Source: Ophioderma brevispina
Taxonomy: Eukaryota; Echinodermata; Ophiuroidea; Amphilepidida; Ophiodermatidae
DNA: 64,000 bases
Direction: 5' to 3'
Assembly (NCBI GenBank): GCA_023653785.1
Contig: JAMKCH010078698.1
Location: forward strand, 1-64,000
Shown here: positions 33,169 to 44,738 of the stretch, one piece after another
Position numbering within the stretch: position 1 is the stretch's first letter
Layout: each line of letters opens with the position of its first letter
Program-made: the position numbers and the translations under genes
The notes under the pieces: model-generated
Told to the model about the DNA's origin: nothing
The model's database searches: none
Seen by the model: the letters and a program-made list of their open reading frames with translations, nothing else

Positions 33169-34015
33169 TAAAAATATTGGATCGGCTACTAGAATGGGTC
33201 TGCATAGTTTTCATGGCGAGGTGTAAAAGTAGTGGATCTGTTGCTGATACAGGTCTGTGCAGTCTATTGATGAGCAAAGGTTTGGATTGCTACTTGCTGA
33301 ACAAAAGCAGTGGGTCCACTACATGTATGGGTCGTGCAGTTTTATTGATGAGCAAAAGTAGTGGATTCCAGTGGCGGCACCAGGGTGTGGCATGGGGGGC
33401 CCCAAAAATTTCACTTTCCCCCTCCAAGAAAATGAAGTCTGGCGCTGCCACTGGTAGATCCGCTGGTATGCAGGTCTGAGTAGTTTACATGCTGAGTTAA
33501 AGTAGTGGATCTGTTACTGGTACATGTCTGTGCAGTTTTATTGATAAGCAAAAGTATTGGATCACTGCTTGTGTACAAAAGTAGTGGATCCACTATTGGT
33601 ATGAGTCTGCAGTTTTATTGACGAGCAAAAGTAGTGGGTCCTCTACTAGTACAGTAGTTTACATGCTGAGTAAAAGTAGTGGATCTGTTACTGGTACATG
33701 TCTGTGCAGTTTTATTGATAAGCAAAAGTATTGGATCACTGCTTGTGTACAAAAGTAGTGGATCCACTATTGGTATGAGTCTGCAGTTTTATTGACGAGC
33801 AAAAGTAGTGGGTCCTCTACTAGTACAGTAGTTTACATGCTGAGTAAAAGTAGTGGATCTGTTACTGGTACAGGTCTGTGCAGTTTTATTGTTGAGCAAA
33901 AGTAGTGGACCACATGCTTAGCAAAAGTACTGGATTTGCTATTGCACAGTGCACAAGTACTAGATTCACTCCTGGCACGAGTACACAGTTTACTTGCTGA
34001 GCAAAATCAACCAGA
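33169..34015. repeat. AAAAGTAGTGGATC minisatellite with exact 174-bp duplication
   Basis: Degenerate 55-60-bp units with AAAAGTAGTGGATC, then GTCTGTGCAGTTTTATTGA and GAGCA. Within it, 33501-33674 and 33675-33848 are identical over 174 bp, and a third copy starts at 33849 and diverges after about 45 bp. A short hAT-like MITE (33369-33453) interrupts the array. The open frame 33012-33479 is a by-product. Confidence 0.92.
33369..33453 (+). mobile_element. 85-bp hAT-like MITE inside the minisatellite
   Basis: The ends CAGTGGCGGCACCAG and CTGGCGCTGCCACTG are inverted. Flanks GTGGATTC (33361-33368) and GTAGATCC (33454-33461) agree at six of eight positions, fitting an aged 8-bp duplication. The internal 55 bp retains the G-run/C-run pattern (GGGGGGCCCC, TTCACTTTCCCCCTCC) of the larger copies. 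Confidence 0.78.
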
Positions 34016-34294
34016 TATTTATCCCATTGAAACTGTATTTTGTAGTATACCATATTGTGTCTACACGACCCCATGTTTTTATTATATATTGATTACTTTA
34101 AAAACTAATTATTGTCTTCTCTGTGTTTTCTCTTTCATGCATCTTCCTATTCATTGCTGTTATTAGGTAAGTAATGTGCAAACCTTGCATTCTATTGAAA
34201 TTTAACTACTTAGTAAAAGTAGTTATCAATTTAGGGAGTGGTCATTATTACACATGGAGGTGGATAGATGATTTCAATTTTTTTATGAATACTG

Positions 34295-34358
34295 CCTGAA
34301 ATAAAACTTAACCTTATGAGTTCTACCAAGTTTTATTTCAGGTGGTACTCATAAGGTT
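34295..34358. repeat. Interleaved double inverted repeat (X-Y-X'-Y')
   Basis: X = CCTGAAATAAAACTT (34295-34309) is exactly complementary to 34328-34342. Y begins AACCTTATGAG (34310-34320) and is exactly complementary to 34348-34358, with pairing extending to 16-18 bp with two mismatches. The four segments abut, so the two stems are mutually interleaved. Confidence 0.9.
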
Positions 34359-34422
34359 ACGTTTTCAAATCTCAAATTTGAGAAGCCTTGATAGTATAAA
34401 CTCTCTGACAGGTTAAAGGTGC

Positions 34423-34768
34423 AACGAGAGGTTTCACATATCAGGTGTCCCTAAAAAATCGAAAGTACTGATTTTTTGCCCTGATGTGAAGCTTTCCATC
34501 AAAAAATCCCCATCTGATAGGATTAAGCTGAGAAATGTTTCTTTGGTACAAAAATTGTGAAATTTCTAATTTCAAATAGGAGCAAATACAAAATTCAGCT
34601 TATGTTTTATATGGAAATATAAGCAAATCAAATCACCCTTTTTCTCTGTTGTAAGACATTTCTGTAGCAAAATACATGGTAAGATATCTATTGAGTGTCT
34701 AAATCTTTATGAAACAACTATTATGACACAATATTTGGGTGCTTAAAAATCTCTCATTGCACCTTTAA
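34423..34768 (+). mobile_element. TTAA MITE family A, copy A5
   Basis: The left end TTAAAGGTGCAACGAGAG and the right end CTCTCATTGCACCTTTAA are both complete with TTAA. The interior is standard except TTTCAAATAGGAG in place of TTTCGTATAGGAG. Non-coding. Confidence 0.94.
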
Positions 34769-35431
34769 CACAGAAGTGACAAGGGGTTTTCACTCCTGTT
34801 AGAGCCCAAGGGGGGTTCCCCTAAGGAAACCACTTTCCCAAGGGAATTTTAGCACAAAATTTATAAGACAACACCAAATCAGCAATAAAAAAATGAATTT
34901 ATTATTTGGACTGCAAATTAGGGGCAAAACATTGTTTTCGAAACACATGAAAATTGGGCAAAAAGACGGAAAATCCCAATGAGCCTTGTGCTTACATCAA
35001 ACTTTTTGAAAACTTATTTTATGTTGATATCTACTCTAGAATACCCAAATTACACTTATTTAACACAAAACTTGCAGTTTTGGAAATTCTTTTACAGGTG
35101 TTGCAAAATACACTTCATTTTCCCATAGAGTTAATACAGTAACGGTTTAGCAACATCCACGATGAAATTGTTTGTTTTCAGCACATTAAGTTTACTTACA
35201 TTTGTGTGTGCACATAGTATTAGCAAGAAAAAAATTGACCATGGTTCTTTGATTTTTAAAAATATTCTATTAGTGCTCGGGGGGGGGACCCCATGGGACC
35301 CCTCTAATTAACGGCTTGGCCGATTTTAATTTTTTTATGAAAAGAAGCGCATTTAAAATTCACACAATTACAAAAATATTTGACGACAAAATCCCATGCG
35401 TAAAGTGGCCAGCACGAAAACAAATTGGTCA

Positions 35432-35855
35432 CTTAAAGGTGCAACGAGAGATTTTTGAGGTGCCCAAATATTGTATCACAATAGTAATTTCATATAGACT
35501 AGACACTCAATAGATTTCTTACCTTGTATTTGGCTACAGAAATGCCTTAGAAGAGAGAAAAAAGGCGATTCTGATTTGCTTATTTGAAATATAAGCAAAT
35601 CAGAATCGCCTTTTTTCTCTCTTCTAAGGCATTTCTGATTTGCTTATATTTCAATATAAAACATAGGCTGAATTTCGTATTTGCTCCTATACAAAATTAG
35701 AAATTTCCAAATTTTTGTATGAAAGAAACATTTCTCAGCTTAATCCTTTCGGATGGGGTTATTTTTGATGGAAAGCTTTACATCAGGGCAAAAATAGTAC
35801 TTTAGATTTTTTTAGGGACACCTGTTATGTGAAATCTCTCGTTGCACCTTTAAGT
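35432..35855 (-). mobile_element. TTAA MITE family A, copy A6 with internal inverted duplication
   Basis: The left end TTAAAGGTGCAACGAGAGA and the right end CTCTCGTTGCACCTTTAA are intact. It runs in reverse relative to A7 but is about 70 bp longer. 35537-35637 is an exact palindrome: 47-bp arms 35537-35583 and 35591-35637 around TTGAAAT. The extra arm is a flipped copy of normal family sequence (CAGAAATGCCTTAGAAGAGA to TGATTTGCTTAT). Confidence 0.95.
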
Positions 35856-36796
35856 GTTATGTTTATTTCAGTTGGTAATCTATTATAAGACAATTTGACC
35901 CATTTTTTCATGGATATAAAAAATGGGTAACTTTTTCAAAATTTCCTAAAATTTGTTGGAAATCGGAACCAATTTCCTCTATCTGGAGCTAAATTTCAGA
36001 AACTTGCTAAAACAGTCTAAAAGTTCAGGTTTGTAATATGGGGCATGGACCAACAATCAGCATCTCTGGATAGCTAGTGGTCACATTTTTAGCAAACAAG
36101 TATTTAAAAAAAAAGGGTTGGGCTTTCGAGGCATAATTTACAGGAAATAAGAACAACGATTAAAAAAAAAAAAACATTTAAAGAGGATTAATGGTTTTTA
36201 GTTTAAAGTGCACTTTAATTACGAAACATGTATAAAAAAAATCTATACATGTAAATTTTTGTTTGATTTCAAGTAGATGTTTGATAAAACATCTACGTGG
36301 CCTGATCATGTTCTTATATAACGTCCATCGTTACCATTTATCTATCCCTGCAAAATTTTAACCAAATAAAAAAAACTTCAAACAAGAAAAAAATCAAAGA
36401 AATGCTTTTAAGAACCTTGAAACCTGCCAGATTTCTTCTTTGTGAAAATTGAATTGCAATCCACACCCAACATCAAAACTCCAAAATTAATAGTAGTAGT
36501 AGATCATTTCCTAAAAAAAAGGAAAACATTAATGAATGAAATATAGAAATAGAACTCATTCACCATTTTGAGGACAGTGATTTCTATAGTTGGGTCGTGA
36601 CGGCACCCGACAAAAATACTAGATATGGCTCCTACTTCCAAGAATCACTTCAAGACATCAATGCAGATCAATCTTGGTTATTCAGTATTGTTCAGATAAT
36701 CGAATGATAATTGATATATCTCAGCATGTTATTCATTCAATTTCTTGGTGATAGGAATCATATGGTGCATCTAAAGATTACAATGCATATTGTGTC
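35856..36796. other. Unassigned A-rich intergenic DNA
   Basis: No gene or RNA. Local A-runs near 36105-36180 and 36230-36245, and a short inverted pair ACATGTATA/TATACATGT at 36225-36252. Confidence 0.45.
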
Positions 36797-37346
36797 TTAA
36801 AGGCTGACTCAGAGTTTTGAAATATATATTTTTTGTGTATAATAAAAATAGTCAATTTGAACTAAAATCGCTCAATTCCAAAGTTTGAGAGGAATTGATT
36901 TAGTTTGATTCAGCAAACCTTTATGTATAGCATATTGTGAAATTAGGATAACCAGGTATAATTAAGCGACACGTTCTGGATCTGAATTTTATAAAACACA
37001 GATTTTTGATTTTCTATATATGACGTATATGAAGGACTAGATTGACATTAGCTATTTCACAAGCGTGATTAGTATTCTATATATATGGACAACCCTTCAT
37101 TGTATGCAGGGGCCTATCAGGGATTGGAAAACGTTCAAAATTACGGGGGGGCTGCAGGCTGTGAACCTGGTACAAAATAGCTCAAAATGGGCTGATTTTG
37201 CAAGAATTTGCGAAATTACCTGGGCAAAGGCGAGCGCGCCCCCTCCGCCCCCACCTGCGATCGCGGCCTGGATATGCCAAAAAAACAATCAGTTTTTTTT
37301 AAAGTGAGGGCGCCCTCCTTGGGGAAATCTCTGAGTCGGCCTTTAA
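36797..37346 (+). mobile_element. TTAA MITE family E, copy E2
   Basis: The left end TTAAAGGCTGACTCAGAG and the right end CTCTGAGTCGGCCTTTAA are inverted, with TTAA at both sides; length 550 bp. Within it, 37105-37320 has GGGGCCTATCAGGGATTGG, GGGGGGGCTGC, a C-rich GCGCCCCCTCCGCCCCC and GAGGGCGCCCTCC, which look like a nested G/C-run repeat. Open frames across that block are by-products. Confidence 0.88.
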
Positions 37347-37679
37347 ATGATAAGTTTTTACCAGAATAACATTTGCAGAGGGGGGGGGTGATCAACCTCT
37401 TCAGTGATGAATAAAAATCTGAATATGTTCAAGGAGAAAACTCGCAACCACAATACCTATTCAGCAAAGTCATATTCAATAAAGTTATGCTATAACAATG
37501 CTTGCATTACTTTCCGATTGTTATCATAGGCCTCACACTGTAGTTAATTTTAGATGCAAAAAGGCCTGTTGTGAAAAAAGAGCTATTGTAATGTGTATAT
37601 TGAGTGCCCATTTTCTGCAACAGTAAGTTTGGATTTTTATTTAATGTGAGGTGGTGTTTAAATTACACAGGGAGGGTGC

Positions 37680-38050
37680 TCGGGTTTTTGTTGGGGACCC
37701 ATGTCTCAGGGCTTGGTGCCGACTTAATGGGGGGGGGGGGCATAGTCGATTTTTTTAGGGGGGCCAAAAGTGAAATTCGGGGAGGGTGATATCAAAACTT
37801 TTGAGACTTTCAATCATTTATGGGCCCAAAATTGTGATTTTGGCCAAATTTTGTGATTTTGACCAAATCGTTGATTTTTGACCCCAAAAAAAATCCTTCA
37901 TTTTTCTTCCACCAGGGGTGTAGGTGGTGGAAACTGGCGGTAAAAAGAAATTTGGAGGGGCAAAACATGCAACCCCCCTGGCCCACGCCACTGCCTAATG
38001 CTTCCTTCCAGAGGTCTTGAAAACTGACCCCTAACAGGGGAAAACCAATT
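37680..38050. repeat. G-run dispersed repeat
   Basis: G-run at 37729-37740, then GGGGGGCCAAAAGTGAAATTCGGGG, repeated TTTTGTGATTTTGGCC-like phrases and CAACCCCCCTGGCCCACGCCACTG (37970-37993), a likely right end of the CAGTGGCG-type family (CACTG at 37989-37993). The left end was not located. Confidence 0.45.
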
Positions 38051-38073
38051 TTCAGTTGAAAAATATGCCCCAA

Positions 38074-38372
38074 GGCGACGGAAAATAAAATAATGCTGTT
38101 TTTCGGGCCCGACCCTGGCCTGATTTTCAGTTTTGCAGAATGTTTTTTTTAGTTTTCCAAAAATCTTGTAACATCAGCCTGTTTTTAGCCCAAATTTATC
38201 AATTTGGCAAAATTTTTTTTTTTAGGAAAATTTGTTTTGCTAAATTTTATTTTTTCTCTTGATTTTTCAGATTTGGCTTATGTTAGGCCAATATTGAGCT
38301 CCAGAAAAGAAAAAACAAAAAAAATCTAAAAACAAGAAAAAAATAGACCTTCCTCCAGACCGACCGACCCTA
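38074..38372 (-). mobile_element. Harbinger-like MITE family K, copy K1
   Basis: Starts GGCGACGGAAAATAAAATAA, then GGGCCCGACCCTGGCCTGATT. This is the reverse of the right part of K2 at 48.84 kb, and it ends with GAGCTCCAGAAAAG and CGACCCTACTCAAAAGG. The right terminus is degraded (AGCTCCGCC). Confidence 0.7.
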
Positions 38373-38849
38373 CTCAAAAGGTACAGCTCCGCCGTGGTGT
38401 AAACAGGAGTTTTTCTTTTTTAGTGCCTTAATTGGACCGTTTGTAGCATGTTTGGGGTTACAAATATACCCATTTTCAGTGAAGATATACCTTATTAAAT
38501 GTGATCCAATTTACATTAAATTATATCCAAAGGAAGAGAACCTATTGTCAAAGTGAATAAAAAATAAACTTTAAAGGAACCACATAGAAGAAAAAAATAA
38601 ACCTCCGGGTTTACTTGCTGGACACTGACTGTTAAACTTCATTTACTCTTAATCTAAGTGAACCAGCCCACATATAATTCCTCGTCTTCTGAGCTTTGAC
38701 ACCTAAACTTGGTTGAACAGGCAGGTAAAAGAGTTTTGGATATCCACACTAGTGGTGCGGGGCTCTAGGTAAACGTCTGGAAATTTCATAACGGTGTGTG
38801 GTTCTGTGTTGTCTTTGCGACCCCACCCCCCCACCTGTTACGCCAGTGA

Positions 38850-39114
38850 TTTTGATCCGATGAAGAGTATTCTTCTCAGGGTCGTCCTGAAATTAATTTC
38901 ATTCCCCGAGAGATACAAAAAAACGGCCGTTTTAATGGTTAACAAATAATATTAGCACAGGTTGCATATGGCTTGCAATATGCATTATTTACGGATTACT
39001 TCTCCATCAAAACCACTAGTTTGTTTCCCACTGGTACTTGAAGTGCAGGTGCCAGGTTCTTCATATCAAGTAGCGACACATAATAGACATTAAATCGGAA
39101 CAAGCACCCTTTAA
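38850..39114 (+). mobile_element. TTAA MITE family F, copy F3 (left end lost)
   Basis: Begins inside the element (GATGAAGAGTATTCTTCTCAGG, GTCGTCCTGAAATT) and runs collinear to GGAACAAGCACCCTTTAA. CCGTTTTAATGGTTAAC at about 38925 preserves the TTAA site that is occupied in F5. Confidence 0.88.
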
Positions 39115-39279
39115 TACTCACTCCCAACTCTAAAACCAAATAGTCAGTGACCTTCTAACTTGAAAATGGCAAATAGAACCCCCCCCTGATGAGGTATTTG
39201 TTTACTTTGGAAAGGTTATGAATAATATGAGCTCATGTGCATATTTCAATAGAATATGATTAAGAGACATGAGGACATA

Positions 39280-39440
39280 TTTCTGAGAAATTTCCAGAAA
39301 GAAGTGCCCCCCAATTTGTTAACCCGGTCTTTTTTGCATATTTTGAATGCGTACCAATGTACCAATTGTTGTTTAGATTACACATGAAGTAAATAAGCCA
39401 AAATTACGCCGTCTTTTTGCTTTATGTACATCGTTATTAT
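39280..39440 (+). repeat. Family H-related fragment
   Basis: GTGCCCCCCAATTTGTT, TTTTTTGCATATTTTGAATGC, and GAAGTAAATAAGCCAAAATTACGCCGTCTT are collinear with the interior of H1 at 25.98-26.08 kb. No TTAA termini. Confidence 0.6.
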
Positions 39441-39631
39441 TCAGGAAATTCCTTCACTACAAACGGATTGGCCTCCCAGGAAGACCTGATAACAATAATT
39501 ACAGTAATACAAGGTATACAGAAAGAAAATAATTATGGACATAATCTTACATAAACACATATACATGTATAGGGCTATGTAAGATTATTGTACATCAAAT
39601 AACTACTGGTAGCACTTTGAAGATGTAGAGG

Positions 39632-39720
39632 TACACACACACACACATGCAGACACACACACACATACAACTATTACACCATACAAATGTACAAATGCAC
39701 ACATAACACAATGTGCATGC
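39632..39720. repeat. (CA)n microsatellite cluster
   Basis: ACACACAC tracts with ATGCAGACAC interruptions. It lies about 150 bp beyond the probable 3' end of the minus-strand LINE. Confidence 0.85.
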
Positions 39721-40469
39721 ATGTACACCTACACACCCCCACATATGTCATTACCAAACCACAACACATTTCAGATACATAACATAAAATGTACACAGGA
39801 TATCATGTGGTTATGGCAATTTTAAAAAGTAAACAAAAAAAATCATGGAATCTAATTTACTTCGTGTGCTTTTGGTAAGGATTATTCCAGGAGTACAGCT
39901 CTCTGTCTGGAATGTTCTTTTCCAGCTTTGTTTTCCATGATTGGAATCGATCAACATGTCTGAGCCTGACTAACGTGCCCTTTAGATGTGTGGCACTGGT
40001 AAAAAGTAAAACAAGAGGAGATTAATCAGGAGGCAAAATGCTTAAGGCATTTTAAAAGTAACATTAAGATCTGATAAGTCCATCTTCTCCTAAGATTAGT
40101 CCAACCAAGGTCTTTCATCATTTGTCCACCGAGGTTCGAGTCTGCGAAAACAACAAAAGGACAGGGCATCTGTTTTGCAAAAATTGGAGATCATTATGGT
40201 GCCCGGTATTGAAATTGGACCAAACAGGACAAGAACTGAAGTAGTCAAAATGAGGAAAGACCCAAGGCTTTGGCAAGCATTAGACTGTAGTAGGAGGAGA
40301 TAAGCTTCATTTCTCCTGAGTACACCAATCTATTGGAACATTTGAACAAACATAATCGGCATGATTGCTCCACTATAAATACGGATCAAAAATGAAACCA
40401 GTACCTTGTATGCGTTGGCTCTTTCAATAGAAACATTTTAATACATTCGGAAATATTTTTGTGTCTGGA

Positions 40470-41175
40470 TTTCCAAACAAACATGAATTTAGTTTTTTGA
40501 TGTTCAAGGTAAGTTTATTTGATTGACACATGAGCAATTTTAGTCAAGTTGGTGTTAAGCTCATTTTGCAGGGTGATTGGGTCAGATGAACTGAACTAAA
40601 GGGTAGTGTCATCTGCATACATAAAACAACATTGCATGAAACTGATTCAGGTAAAGAATTCACAAAAAATTATAAAAATAAAAGAGGACCCAGAATTGAT
40701 CCTTGAGGTTATCCAATAGCAATATTCTTAAAAGTTTGAAAGTGACAGAATTATTATAACAGCTGGGGATCTATCTTTAGATAGAATTAAACCAATTTAA
40801 TGCATACAAGTGCGATTACCATAATCTGTAAATTAATTTACTAAGAAGTTAGATTATGATTTTACAGTATCAAAAGCCTGTATTTAGATCTAAGGAGATA
40901 GATCCTGTTCCTTCCTATCATTTATTTTATAAGGATATGATCAGTTACAGTAAAAGGTAGCATAGTACTGGTTTATTCTACAAACTGACTGACACTGATT
41001 AAAATGTTATTATGAGTAAGATAATGGTAAAGCCGATCATGTACAGCACGCTCAAGAATTTTTGATTAAAAATAGGAAGAAAGAAAGGGGTGGCTCTATC
41101 GTTGGTAACCCTCACTTTGTCACACTCCTGAAGATAGGTGTTAACCTTAGCTTTTTTCCAATCCGATGGGAAAAT
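40470..41175 (-). pseudogene. LINE reverse transcriptase domain, broken
   Basis: In order on the minus strand: a word equivalent to P.DWKKAKV (41150s), a degraded NYRPIS region, DRLYHYLTHNNIL (about 41030), QAFDTV (about 40880, the KAFDTV palm motif), PQGSILGPLLFL (40676-40722, preceded by a stop in place of the usual V) and YADDTTL (about 40601-40623, with both catalytic aspartates encoded). A stop follows immediately. In-frame stops and frame changes between motifs show it cannot be translated. Assignment to a LINE reverse transcriptase is secure; the clade is less so. Confidence 0.88.
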
Positions 41176-42189
41176 GAAGTGATCAAAGAAAGGTTAAAAA
41201 TATATGCAAGTGGGTAACAAATGATTGATGCTGACAACTGAGAGTTTATACAAAATTATAATACACGGTAGCTTTAATATTAGAAAGTTACAGATCTGAT
41301 CAATACAAAACACAGGAGGTTATAATATCAAAAGTGAAAATTAGTTGTATCTCAGGGTTAGAAGAAAATTATCACAACTATTATTCTTATATTACTATAT
41401 TATTAAATTTATTGCCAAGTGGTTAACCTACAGAAGTTGAAAAAACCCATTAAATGATCTGCAATCTCCTTATCATCACATGTAAAACCTAATTGTTTGA
41501 ATATTAGTACAGGTTGCTGTATTCGTTGGAATTAATCTAATTGTGACCAAAGGTTCCTAGGGAGATGGATCTTATATTATCATTAATTAGCATTATTACA
41601 GTGTTCTCTTTTCAATGATTTGTTAAGTGTATTTACTTGGTTTCTTAACTGCTTAGCCTAGCCAGTGCCAGTCATGCGGATCATTTGTTTTATGAGCCTT
41701 TGAGAAGGTAGTGGTAACTGTATTTTGAAAGTTTCAGAGATTTGCTTGTAAGCCTCAGAAGGGAGGGGCCCTTGAATTCTCTTATCCTTCACAGGACAAT
41801 GTGTAAAACAAGCCTGATCAAAACAACGTCCCTAAAAGTGCAGTAGGCATTGTCAACATAACTCCAATGTTCAACAGTGCCCAATTACTTTTCTTAATTG
41901 TATCAACCCCCCCAAAAAATCCTTATCATTAAAGTTTTAAAGCAATCTTGATTTCACTATATTAGGTGGTACTTAGTTTCTTATTCTACGAGTTAAAATA
42001 AGAGTGACCGGGTCAATATTCCTACCACTGTGAACACCCAGAAGATGGATGAAATTTATCAGGTTTGGAAACAAAAGCAACAGATCAAGAATGTTTGGTA
42101 GTGTCAGTTGTATTCTAGTGGTAGTCAGGAATGAGCGCTGCTTCATATACTATGAGAAGGCAAGAGTTTTAATTTTATTTAGAGTTAGG

Positions 42190-42640
42190 TTTCTTACATA
42201 ACTCTAAGTTAAAATCCCCAACATCAATAACATCATCCTAGTCGGGGTGGAGTTTTGGAAAATTGAGTCTAACTGTCAATAATCAGCAGAAGATGTCAGG
42301 TGCGTCTATAAACAGTACCACTTGGATAGGCTTTGTGTGTGGTAACTTAAGCTCTACCCAAAGTGCTTCAATGCCAGTGTTATGCAAATTAGAATTCTCA
42401 TTGAATACCACATCTTCTTTTATATAGCACAAAACCCCCCATGCTCCATGTGCATCACCCTCATTAGTAATTACCTCAGTTACCATCAATAGAAACCTCA
42501 CGTCTTTAACCATCATTAACCACGTCTCCAGTTAACACATAAAAACATCAATACTATGTTGATGTATAAAACTCTTAATGATTCTAACTTGTTTACGGAG
42601 ACTACGGAATATTGCTATGTTGCAATTTGAAACCTTGTTC
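42190..42640 (-). pseudogene. LINE APE-type endonuclease domain, broken
   Basis: Minus-strand words in order: RSLRKQVRIIKSF and SIDVF with LETWL (42620-42510), then GVLCYIKEDVVF and IEALWVELKLPHTKPI (about 42450-42330), then VIDVGDFNLEL (about 42230). These correspond to the N-terminal SLR/DV..ETWL, GGV.IY, E..W.E and GDFN motifs of APE endonucleases in CR1/L2 elements. At least three frame changes. A 77-codon open stretch (42283-42516) is its longest surviving piece. Confidence 0.85.
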
Positions 42641-44512
42641 TAACGTACCAATCATAGTCCAATAAAATTTAACTGAAAAGGAAGTTCATAATTAGATCTA
42701 TGAGAAACACAGTTATCACAAAACCAAGTGTTACTTTGCTTGCATGGGAATTAATACATGATAAAATGAAAATCAAGTGTAAGTTGTACACGATTAGAGT
42801 TGCAATCAATAATTTTACGAAGAAAATTTGCCACAATTACTATGTGGTATGTTTTTAGAAAAAGTTCTTAGATGTTAACATCCGTTATACACCCAAGATT
42901 CTTACTATCACGGCAAAATACCTGTCTCAGGATTGTAATGTCTCTGACAATGATTCAACCATGAGGGGATTGTCAAAACATTGGCTTTAAAGTCAAGAGT
43001 TCAAATTCATTTTATCTGTCCGATTTGTTTGGTTCTGCAAAACTCCTTTAAGTTGCTGAATAGTTGAAATGAAATTCCTTGCAAGAATAGAAGTCCTGTT
43101 CTGTTAAGATGGTGAGTCCATAGCGACAGTCTCCCTCTTACTCCTGCTGCGTACCATTTTCACTCACGTACCGGTTTCATTACAGATATTTACTGCCATT
43201 GGAGGAAGGCACAAATTCCCGAACCCGAGGCAGAATTATATTCTGTTTCCAGGCTGAAATGTCCAGTGTTGTGAGTATCAGGAGGATATGCATATTCAAA
43301 CAGTTTGGACTTGTAGAAGAATCGAAGAAAATTGCAGTATTAAGGGATTCTAACAGTGATATGCACTCAGTAGTGAGGCTCGAATGAATGTTATTAGTTC
43401 CAAAGTGATTTTATTGCATGTAGGAGTTCCTCCTTCAAACAAATACTGGTGCAAGTTTTGGCCAAAGTTAACCTAAGTACTACTGGCTACAGCGGTTAAT
43501 AACCCTGACTGTTAGACATTCGGCGGGCCATATGATTGTCTTAGGAATTGCGTCTCCAATAACGAGGATTGTCCTATGTTGAGGTTTGTTGACACTTGTG
43601 TGAACGATGGGTTTTGGGGAGGAGGGAGAGTTGTAAGGTGACGGGGTTCTCTGAAGGTTGGAGGTTCTTGTTTACTAGGTTGGTAGAACTGCTTGAACAC
43701 GTGTAGCTTTGGATGACACTGTAGTTTCCATGCAAAGGGATAGTGGGAAAATCTGATGGTGTATTTTTTATTGTTTTTGTATCTTTACCTCAAGCTCACT
43801 GTAAGTATTGCTGGTTGGGATGTGGTACATGATTGGATCAGGTATAGGACTGTGATGGGAGAGTAGAGTGCAGTTAAAGTACAGGAACTGGATACAGGTG
43901 AGGTGCTGGTCAGTTGTACTTGACTGCTGGTTTCAGTGAACATGACTTATAAATAGTCATGTACATTAGGGTCAAGGCAAACCAACATGGGTTGTCTTTA
44001 GTGTAGAGGCCATGTTTCAAAACAGGGGATTTGGTATGAGTGGCACTGAGAGCAGTGAAACTGTGGTTTGCAGGTAGTCTTGGCGTAGAGTAAAGTAAAA
44101 ACGAAGACTGTGAATCTCTAAGGAAAATTCAAGTCTCGACTGTTGATCTATTGTGGTCAAGGGGGGGTTTTGCAGCCGATCACCAATATCCTCCAGTGCA
44201 GTTTCAACCACAGGAGTGGAACAGCCGCCACTTAACAGTTGTGTGGTTGAATACAGGTAATTGTCACTTGTTCAAGTTCCAAGTTTTAAGTACTTCGAAA
44301 AGTAATAAATTACTTGCCCAATTCTAAAGACTACAACAAACGTATTAAGATGCCAGGTATTTTGTCAGGCACGATCCGAAAATCAAAGCATGGTTTTCGT
44401 ATGGGAACGATTACAATAGCAGCACAAGTTCAAAACAAGCCGTTATTTTGACTTATTGTCAAAGAAACCTTGAAATGTTTGGTAGGTGGTCTACAGCCCA
44501 ATCCAGTGCAAT
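42641..44512. other. Unassigned DNA upstream of the LINE
   Basis: Could contain the LINE 5' part (minus strand), since short minus-strand open stretches occur at 43512-43700 (Pro/Gln-rich) and 44017-44211, but no motif confirms it. No other gene, RNA or repeat recognised. Confidence 0.4.
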
Positions 44513-44738
44513 CAGTGGCGGCACCAGTATTCATCTTCTGGTGGGGGGGGGGGGGGGGGAAGGGGGGAAAGTTGAAATTGGGGGGGCGGGGGCAAAGCTT
44601 CCAAAATATGGCCCCCAAATCTCTTAAATTTGCCCCAATTGAGATTTTAGCCAAAATCCTGTTCATTTTCTTCTGGATGAGTTGGAAAGAAAAACAACAA
44701 TGGGTGGGAAATGCCCCCCCCCCCGGCGCCACCAATTG
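44513..44738 (+). mobile_element. hAT-like G/C-run MITE, copy 3
   Basis: Begins CAGTGGCGGCACCAG and ends in CCCCGGCGCCACCAATTG, an imperfect inverted terminus. Contains an 18-bp G-run and GGGGGGCGGGGGC. Open frames on both strands are run-derived. No clear flanking duplication. Confidence 0.65.

Larger units (their letters stand above)
39880..42640 (-). mobile_element. CR1/L2-like LINE remnant, minus strand
   Basis: Read 5' to 3' on the minus strand, pieces of one ORF2 appear in collinear order with frequent frame changes and stops. They are an APE endonuclease (42640-42190), a linker with KTNDPHDWHW and VNTLNKSLKREH words (about 41700-41590), EIADHLMGFF (about 41440), a reverse transcriptase (about 41170-40480) and a C-terminal region with HHNDLQFLQNR (about 40190). 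The order and motifs match CR1/L2-group LINEs. The 5' limit is uncertain: 42640-44220 may hold ORF1/5' sequence but I recognise nothing in it. About 2.7 kb, inactive. Confidence 0.85.

Noticed and set aside
42283..42516. 77-codon minus-strand frame as a standalone small gene
   Set aside because: It is the best-preserved piece of the LINE endonuclease.
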